Assembly (NCBI GenBank): GCA_018857735.1
Contig: JABMCL010000714.1
Coordinates: 279,001 to 343,000 of the forward strand
Reading direction: 5' to 3'
Length of the DNA stretch: 64,000 bases
Origin: Alviniconcha marisindica
Lineage: Eukaryota; Mollusca; Gastropoda; Provannidae
Under the pieces are notes generated by a model. That model made no database searches and was not told the origin of the DNA. It saw only the letters and a list, made by a program, of their open reading frames with translations. This document shows positions 34,065 through 64,000 of the stretch, piece by piece. Each line of letters starts with the position of its first letter. Position 1 is the first letter of the stretch. A program made the position numbers and the translations under genes.

Positions 34065-35089
34065 TCACCAGCCGAGTCCTGTCTTTACTTCCATGTGACA
34101 AGACCTGACAGTTCTTGGTAGGGCCATCTGTTGCGGCTGGCAGGTACATGAGACTCGTGACCTGTATAAGGTGTTGGTGCATGACAAGACACGGTGGAAG
34201 GTGGTGGGTGCTGAATGGAGAGGGTGGTGTTGGGGGTGTATTGTCCATTGTTGATTGTTGTGTGATTGCGCTGACCTGTGGTTGAAGACTGATGGGTTGT
34301 TTGTTGTGGTTTGACTGTTTGAATGGCCTTGATTGATTTGGTGCTTTTTTTGATGTTCTTGCATTTGTCTTCTAAGGCCTGATGCCTCTTCTGCAGTAGT
34401 TCTAACTGTCAACATCACCGCTGTCGGAGGGGGATCTGATGCTGGTGTGGCCATCAGCAGTGGTGTGACATCACCGCTGTCAGAGGGAGAGCTGGTGGTA
34501 GTGCTGGTGTGGCCATCAGCAGCGATGTTGAAGTTGTCAGCAGTGCTGCTATCATAATTGAAGTTGCTGCTGTGGGTGGTGCTCCTGTGCAGCAAACCCA
34601 TGGCTCCAGTGGCTGCAGCAGGCAGGGAAGTGTTGCTGGGGTTGACACCTTTGGGGTCTTCTGCTGCTGGTGGGAGGGAGGCTCGATTCCAGACTTCTGT
34701 TGATGTGACACTGATGTGTAAGGAGTGCAAACTACAGCAAGGAGGCGTTTAAACTCATCCTGCACCGAGCTGCAACATTTTCAGCCCTGCGCTAGGATGT
34801 TGTCCTTTGTAAGTTGCACAATGAGCTATTTTAGGTGGCCATGGTGCAGCCTGACTGATGTCTGGCATGGGAGTGCAGGGATGACAGACACACACAATGT
34901 GCTGTTGGCATAGTTAAATGCTACTTCTTGAAGGTGCCCGTCCACTCGCTGGTAGTCAATCCACATTGTGCTGTAGCCAAGGATAGTGGGAAGGTCTGTC
35001 ACATAACGGTATCGTAATACAGCACTCCAGAAGGGGAGAGATTCTGTTGTATGAAGCGTCACTTTGTTAGGGTCTTTTTTCTCACTCAT
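34065..35089 (-). pseudogene. Unrecognised minus-strand ORF cluster
   Basis: An 87-aa ORF (35089-34826) starts MSEKKDPNKVTLHTTESLPF and contains GYSTMWIDYQRVDGHLQEVA. It is followed after two stops by VQDEFKRLLAVVCTPYTSVS and then low-complexity Ser/Thr/Pro/Gln sequence. That part includes a 72-bp internal duplication (34415-34535). No family was recognised. It may be a decayed element gene; the conserved-looking N-terminal ORF is the most gene-like part. Confidence 0.3.
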
Positions 35090-35361
35090 TTTTAGTGAGT
35101 GATGAGACTTGGAGTCTGCTTGTGTAATTGTCAGTAATGCATGATTATGAACAATATAGAAGATGAGCTATAAGACGGCAGTTATACATGAATGCCTGTC
35201 CCTTGCACATATGACTATGTTAACTGCATATGATTATTCTCAAGATGCTCGGAGGCTCCCAGTAAAAATGAAAAAACAACAACATGCATTGTTATTTACT
35301 TCATTCAGTGTCTTGTATTATTCCCCATGTTGCCCGGTGTGTGGAAACGCCAGACCAACAT

Positions 35362-35410
35362 CGCCCTGATGTAACCGTAATGGTTGACTGGGCATAAAAC
35401 ATCAAATCAG
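35362..35410 (+). repeat. Retroposon-like tail, copy 2
   Basis: CGCCCTGATGTAACCGTAAT then GGTTGACTGGGCATAAAACA. Confidence 0.45.
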
Positions 35411-35735
35411 TGTGTACTTCTTTTAACTAAGTAGCTGGAGAAATTCCACCAGTTCATAAAAAAAGGAGTGAACTTGACAATTTTACACCTAACATGCCAT
35501 CATTTCTTTATATCTCTATGTGAGGAAATTGCCCTATGGCAAATTACAATACAAAATACAACACAACACAGGTGCCGCAAAAACAAACACAGATTCAGAC
35601 AGACAGGACTAGACAGAGAATTAGAAACACATTCAACATACAACTGTCACTCATAGAGTCATACTACATTCCACACTAACACGCAGTCCCCTTTTCACTG
35701 CAGTTATAATTTTCTTACCACAAACACATACTATA

Positions 35736-36845
35736 TCATACATAACTCTGCAAAGATTCACACATCGTCTGTGCAGGATTGTCAGCAAACAACAGGTCAC
35801 TTATTACGTTGCACTGAAATGTGACAAAGTCCTTGCTGTTCCTTCTTGAATATGAGAAAGGAATTCAAGAGGCTGACTTGCAGGAGATGCACCGTGACCT
35901 TTTGATACCACTGAGTGGTTTTTCTGGTGGCATCATATGGCTGGAGCATCTGATCAGCTCTGTCCACACCCCCCATCTTAGAATTTTACAAAACAACGCA
36001 GATGGGTTTGGAGACTCTCTGACCCCCTCTCCTTGTCGTTTGCTGCATGACTTCAGTGTGCATGGTGGAAAGCATATACACTGCTTTGCCTTTTGACAAA
36101 GAGAAGAGGGCCAGAATGCAGAGCTTTCATTGGCTCTCGCTGGCTGACCACTAGCTGCCGGACTGCCATTGGAGCCCGATTCTCCCTCGTCCCACAGCAC
36201 AGTTTTTCTTTGGCATCATATACAGATACAGTCTGGAACCAGTGTACCAGTTCTCCATAAACAACTGGTATTCCTGGTCCAGCAGACTGCTCATCATGAA
36301 AAAAAATCTGTGGCTGTGAGATGTGCTGCTTCTGGTGGTATCTGATCTTCAATCTGAAAACCAGGATCCTCCTTGCCTGTGTATATGTGGAATTTATAGG
36401 TATAACCTGTATCCTCACAGACATTGAAAAGTTTGATTCCAAACCTTGCTTGTTTCAGGGGTATATACTGCTTAAAGACAAGCTGTCCTTTCCACAGTAA
36501 TAGTGATTCATCAACAGCAACGAACTTGTCTGGTGTGTATACCAACTGAAACTTCTCCTGCAGATGAGTGACTAATGGTCTGATTTTGAACAGTCTCTCT
36601 GTTAGGAGAGTTGTGGGCAGGTTCGTGGCTGTTGTCATTGCAATGCCAGAAACGGAGCAAGGTTTGGAATCTGTTCCTTGGCATAATCTGAGAAAAGATT
36701 GGTGTGTACAGTATCGGCAGTGTTGACCAGTATGACTCAATGGATGGTTTGGATACAAGTCCTGTCAAAAGAACAAGCCCAATGAATTTTTTCATTTCAG
36801 CACTGTCTACTTCCCTCCACTTCTTCAGTCGTATGAACTGTCTCT
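35736..36845 (-). pseudogene. piggyBac-type transposase (DDE_Tnp_1_7) relic with several frameshifts
   Basis: Read on the minus strand and switching frames at least three times: RLKKWREVD and MKKFIGLVLLTGLVSKPSIE (36845-36720), MPRNRFQTLLRFWHCNDN, RLFKIRPLVTHLQEKF, FVAVDESLLLWKG, ARFGIKLFNVCEDTGYTY, LLDQEYQLFMENWYT, MGGVDRADQMLQPYD and WYQKVTVHLLQVSLLN, ending in SDLLFADNP. These follow the order of piggyBac/PGBD transposases. First catalytic Asp (AVDE) and the third (GGVDRAD) are present, but the second, normally in DNWYT, is Glu (MENWYT). The C-terminal Cys-rich finger was not found. The copy is dead. It sits between GTF3C6 and THOC1. Confidence 0.88.
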
Positions 36846-36890
36846 GAGGTCCTAATCTTCAGGTGCAGCTGCAGCATCGGTGAACATTAT

Positions 36891-37653
36891 TCATCCAGTT
36901 GCAATGATGTCTTTGAGCTTGACATCTCTCCTGGGGATCTTCTTTCGCTGAAATTTCCTGTGTGTCATGACAGATATGATGCCCATGCCATGAAAGGTGC
37001 TGTGGCCATCCAGGGTGAGAGTGTTGTGGTCAGTGTTGTCCACAACAAACTGGATGGTGCTGACTTCTGACACTCGAGGCAGATCAATGCCGTGCTGATG
37101 TGCTGCATTTACTTCAAACTTTATGACCTCTGTGTATGAAGTTGAAAAGCCAAGATGGTTCAAGGTATCTAGTAGGAACCTCGACCCAAACACTTTGTTT
37201 GCACCCGCAGTCCAACTTGTAAAGAGGCATGCACAGTGCAAGCCAGTAGCTGCTACTTTTATGGAAAGTTCCTTTCCTTTAAAGACATGAGCAAGAAACG
37301 ACCTCAGTGTCTGGCAGGAAGATCTGTTCTTCAGCGATGGTGTCTGGGTAGGCATCTTTTGAGCACTCCATTGCCTTGACGTCACTCCGGGTGATGTTTG
37401 CAGCTGTTTTTATGAGCTGTTTCTTTTGTGTCTTGGTGTCCATTGACCTGGGCTGTTTGTAAAAATCTCGTAAGCTGGAACTAGCTGTCACCTTCAGTGT
37501 GATGACATCTGCTGTTCCCATCTTCTCAGCAATAACAATGCCCCCTTTTGGGGCCTCTGGCCATAACTTCAAAGTTTCACTGTGACGGCCAGGGGCAGAA
37601 GAGTTGATTCCTTGTCGTCGTTGATGGTCACCCTGCTGTCTATTGTCATCCAT
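36891..37653 (-). pseudogene. Frameshifted copy of a widespread uncharacterised protein family
   Basis: Two overlapping minus-strand frames join at about 37330: QLIKTAANITRSDVKAM then LRSFLAHVFKGKELSIKVA, SRFLLDTLNHLGFSTSYTEV, FVVDNTDHNTLTLDGHSTFH and GMGIISVMT. The last motif resembles a family of uncharacterised invertebrate and fish proteins with DNVDHN-x-x-TLDG and FHGMGIIA motifs, recalled from general knowledge and not searched. The function of that family is unknown to me; multi-copy occurrence suggests a mobile or element-captured gene. The piggyBac relic follows directly on the same strand. Confidence 0.5.
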
Positions 37654-37845
37654 GATTCCGCTGGTGTTCCACTGGTATTGGCTACAGCCCTATGCTAGTT
37701 TGGTATTTAAAAAAAATAATGCTTAATTTCATAGAGACACTGTCCCTTATTGGGCACCAGCAGCTTTTGTTTCATATACTTTGCAGTGTAAGCAGTATCT
37801 TCGGATGTCAACTTACTCTGCATTAGCTGGACTAGTTCAGACATG

Positions 37846-38490
37846 CTTAGCCAACTGTCATTAGTCTGACCTGATTTCTGAACTGATGAAGTTTAGTTTA
37901 AAGGAAAATAAAGAATCAGTCAGTTGGTTCTGGTCTTCGAACTGTATTTTGTGATGCGGTACAGAAGACACAGGAACTAAGTCCCCTTTGAGAGAATCTA
38001 GCACTGTGAAAGGTTCTTTCTTTTGATCACAAAGAAAGTTGGAATATAGCTTTGCATGCTTAGCCAACTGTCATCAATTTGACCTAATTTCTGAACTGAT
38101 GAAGTTTAGTTAAAAGGAAAAGCATGTTTTATCTACCACAAATCAGTCAGTTGGTATTAGTCTTGAAACTGATGGGGTCCCATGGACACTGGAACCAAGT
38201 CCTCTCTAATAGAAGCTAACACTGACAGCTTTTCTTTTGATCCCAGAGTAAGTTGGAATATAGCTTTACATGCTGCGCCTACTGTCAACAATTTGACCTA
38301 ATTTCTATCATCAGTTCTTTCAACTTCATTTTAAAAATCTTCAATCATATAATGGTATGCATCACATGATAATGAATCTGACTTTCACTTGTGATATAAT
38401 GAATTAAGGTCCCCTCTGTTGAGAACCCAGAGCTGTTAAAGGTTCTCTCGAACTCAGTGTCTGTAAGACATAATCAAGCCATGCATGCTT
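37846..38490. repeat. Three tandem 214-bp units
   Basis: Units start at about 37846, 38060 and 38274, each with AACTGTCATCAATTTGACCT, AATCAGTCAGTTGGT and GTTGGAATATAGCTT or decayed forms. No coding potential seen. Confidence 0.7.
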
Positions 38491-38885
38491 TGCCTACAGC
38501 CAGGATTTCTACTTGTTTAATTTCTACTTTGTCGGTCCAGCCAACTTTTTTTCTTTTCTCTAATTCTCTCCCTTGTTTTTTCTTGTATTAGGTGTGTCTG
38601 ATGCCGCAGGGCCCTCCTGTATGGGCCTGCGGAATAAAGTGGGTCACACTGCTCATTGTCAAAACAACTGATGCAGGTTGTTGTGGAATATAATTATTGG
38701 CTAGGCCTGTGGAATGTGTATATATTTCTAGAGTTCAGAAGATCAAATATGGTGTTGGAAAGTCTTCAGGAAGTCAACTTACCTTCAGACTTGCTGAAGG
38801 CTTTTTTCACAAAACGTTATGGAATCATCTTCGCTGGAGCTGATGACTTGTGCCATGAGGTGAACTTTTATTTTGTTTGCGCCAT

Positions 38886-39599
38886 TCAATATGTCCAGTC
38901 TTCAGTTGGTTTTGTTAGCCTGAGACCTTGTTCCTGTATTTTGTGGAGATCTGGAGCAACATTCAAATTCCAGAATAAACACAACATATGCATTTGTTCT
39001 GAGAATGTCATCAGTGGCTGAGAATTCGAGGCAGTCTGGTCTTCTGGTGTGTTTGAGGCATTTGACTGTAGCCTCCTCTGTTGGATCATGCACCTGTCAG
39101 ACATAGAACAGGGTTTCAGAGTAGACTGCAACCCACTCTCCCTGTCTGGAGAAAGAAAAAGCTGCACCAGTAGTTTCAGTATCTTCATCATCACATTCAG
39201 AGTCGTGTTCAAGATGTGGTTGCTAGGGCAACAGCACAGGGATATCTTCGTCGCAGGAGTGGTTGGAGGCTGCATTTACTGGCACAGCAACATCAGGATC
39301 AAAGCATGTGATGAGGGCCTGTTGAGGTCCTGCTACTGACCCAGGTATACGCAGCTCCGTTCCCTTTTCCAGGATGATTATTTTGGTAGTGTATCTCACC
39401 TTGAAGTGCAGCCTTCATTTGGTCCTTGCTTTTCTTTTGTGTCAGTCTTGAAAGTAGATGGTGTACATCTGCTGCATGCAGACAGAGCCTGCCATTTGCC
39501 AGCACCCTCTTGCCTTGGAGCAGCCTCTTCAAGTTTCTGTTGTTTCATCCGTGTATTAGATCGCAGTTGTTCTCTGATCTTTAAGTCTGTTTGTTGCAC
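38886..39599 (-). pseudogene. Degenerate coding-like segment, probably N-terminal or other part of the same relic
   Basis: Minus-strand open stretches in shifting frames: LKIREQLRSNTRMKQQKLEE with EEAAPRQEGAGKW (39599-39396), KKSKDQMKAALQGEI (39532-39299) and an Asn/Ser-rich stretch (39275-38886). They look like decayed coding sequence and lie upstream of the block at 36891-37653 on the same strand. I recognise no domain. Confidence 0.3.
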
Positions 39600-39908
39600 A
39601 GTAGTCCAAAGATGGCCAAAAGCTTTTCAGGTTAGAAACCATTGTTTTTGTGTGAATAAATACTGTCACCAAGTGTCTGGGTTTTTTTTTTTAAAGATGG
39701 TGGTTATTTGCAATGGAAACAGTCACACACATATATATATGGTTGTTTGTTGATTGCAAATCATGTGTTTAGTTTTTTTAACATAAATTTCTATTGGTGC
39801 AACTTGATGATACATGTTGTTAGCATGATAATTGTAAGATCAGTTTAATATTGTTTAGGTGAAAAGACTTCAAATAAAAAAGGAATAGAAGGAAGAAGTG
39901 GTTGTTTC

Positions 39909-39930
39909 AGTGTGTGTGTGTGTGTGTGTG

Positions 39931-39968
<38 letters not shown>
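39909..39968. repeat. (GT)n(GA)n microsatellite
   Basis: Lies just past the THOC1 polyadenylation signal. Confidence 0.93.
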
Positions 39969-39973
<5 letters not shown>

Positions 39974-39997
39974 TCAACAAATGCAAGCAAATTATTC

Positions 39998-40003
39998 TTT
40001 ATT
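39998..40003 (-). promoter_or_regulatory. THOC1 polyadenylation signal AATAAA
   Basis: On the minus strand AATAAA occurs 165 nt after the THOC1 stop codon. It lies just before the GA/GT microsatellite at 39909-39968. Spacing and position make it the likely signal; a transcript end would confirm it. Confidence 0.5.
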
Positions 40004-40167
40004 CTACCTCAAATCTCACACATTCACTTTTTGGTGTAACATACAATGTCAAATATCAACATTTTCCTCGTGTGAACAAATTCCAGGAATATCAGTCTTT
40101 GAATGTAGAAAAAATGATGACATTTAAATGTAGGCGTGATGACAGCTGAAGAAGGTAAGCAATCCCA

Positions 40168-62821
<22,654 letters not shown>

Positions 62822-64000
62822 TTTGCAATTTGAGTCCATAAACTGATGACGTTTTACACATCATGGTTTCAGGAAACGTGTCTTCTGCTCTCACTTTCAG
62901 AATGTGACTATTACAGGCCTAATGTTTTTGGTCTTCAGGTAGCAGATTACGCGGTTGGTACATGTTTTCCTGAATCGTGATGCGCAAGCATAGGTTCTAA
63001 TGGTTAGCATACAAAGAAGACGACAGAAGTGAAAGTGAACTGGTAAAGAACTTGTTTTTTATACTAATTTTAGGCAGAAGTGAGAAACCCCACGCCAGTT
63101 TACGTGATGTTTTGCAAAGTACGATTCATATTTTCGTTTGACACTGTCGTGTGCGCCATTGGAACTTTTTTCCCCCCTCATAATAATCTAGATACCCCAA
63201 TCATCGCGGAACTGACAGAGGTTTCGTGCCAGTAGTAGAGTAGCAGAGGTTGACTAGTTCGCCGGTTAGACTTGATTTACGCCAAGTTGTCTCTTCTTCT
63301 TCTTCTCGTTAAGGTCTGGGCTCCATCAGACAGAGCGTTGCACGTGTTGCTTTACGTCCACCGAAACCGTATGGACTATATTAGGCCGGACGGGGAGCCC
63401 AGGACGGCCATCTCGACTATCACACAGCACCTGAGCTCTGAGCAAGTCGTACAGCAATGTGGATAATTATTATTGCATATAAATTTAAAATATATGTAGC
63501 TTGTTTCAGCTAATTTTGCCATGGCTGTCTCTGTTACTGCTACCTACAGTTTGGTTACCTCTTCAGCTATTGGCAGAATTTGTTTACAAGACTACAGATA
63601 CCATAAACCTGTCTTATTTATGTGCAAGAGATGCATTCCCAAAATGTAGTATTTTTTTTAGAAGAAAACAAATTTACGATTCATTTAATGATGTAAACAT
63701 ACATCATTACATGTGATAATGCATTTATAGCAGTGGGACAAGTGAAGTCATGTCAAGATCAAAAGCCTGAACAAATACAGGTACAAAAGCCTGCCAACTG
63801 TGAAAACACCGGCAGCACTTTACAAAACAAGTTGCAACAGAGCTTTGGCAGGCAGAAAAGTTGTTGTTTTTAAGTCAAAAACTCAAAAAGTGTCCAAAAA
63901 AACAAGAAGTCACTTTGTGTGTTTTTGCAGTTTTGATGGTAACATTTGGTCACTTCAGTTTTGTCCAAGGGTTGTTTTTTTGTGTGAATTTCTTTAGTTC
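62822..64000. other. THOC1 upstream region
   Basis: Likely contains the THOC1 promoter on the minus strand just above 62821, followed by unique DNA, a family B fragment (63333-63447) and AT-rich sequence. No exon recognised on either strand. Confidence 0.45.
63333..63447 (-). mobile_element. SINE-like family B fragment upstream of THOC1
   Basis: Minus strand with CAGGTGCTGTGTGATAGTCG and GGTTTCGGTGGACGTAAAGC. Confidence 0.55.

Noticed and set aside
35865..36200. Independent 111-codon gene
   Set aside because: A wrong-frame reading over the piggyBac relic; the MGGVDRADQM block is in another frame of the same DNA.

Overview
The window looks like animal nuclear DNA. Genes are split by spliceosomal introns, most intergenic and intronic DNA is repeats, and three conserved metazoan genes can be read exon by exon. 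A marine mollusc, probably a gastropod, is my best guess. It rests on the extreme density of CA/GT, GA/CT, CTGT and CGTG microsatellites and on tRNA-head and 5S-head SINEs; this is inference, not proof.

Layout. (1) 3714-11971, minus strand: the 5' part of a choline transporter-like gene of the SLC44A1/CTL1 type. Seven coding exons with compatible phases encode the N-terminus, TM1, the extracellular Cys-rich loop and the next two membrane segments. The rest lies outside the window or was not found in 1-3713. (2) About 12000-27900: a repeat-rich intergenic region with tRNA-like SINEs, a second SINE-like family, foldback elements, minisatellites and long microsatellites. (3) 27966-33038, plus strand: a complete five-exon gene (141 aa) for the TFIIIC subunit GTF3C6. 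Its introns hold two 5S-rRNA-like SINEs and one tRNA-like SINE. (4) About 33900-39600, mainly minus strand: fossil transposon DNA, with a frameshifted piggyBac transposase, a frameshifted copy of an uncharacterised widespread family, and a 214-bp triplication. (5) 40168-62821, minus strand: a complete 20-exon THOC1 gene (651 aa) ending in a Death-domain exon. Its introns hold a Kolobok-like THAP element with TTAA flanks, a foldback MITE, a non-LTR reverse-transcriptase fragment, another TIR element inside a minisatellite, and a candidate nested ORF on the opposite strand. (6) 62822-64000: THOC1 upstream DNA with one SINE-like fragment.

The three genes do not form one pathway. SLC44A1-like is a membrane choline transporter, GTF3C6 works in Pol III transcription and THOC1 in mRNA export. 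The most unusual pattern is that three independent minisatellites (16-bp, 28-bp and 47-bp units) in two genes each start exactly on a splice junction. Each one therefore copies a real 5' or 3' splice site into an array of decoy sites beside the true exon. Exon coordinates were derived by hand from splice signals, phase and family similarity; transcripts were not available.
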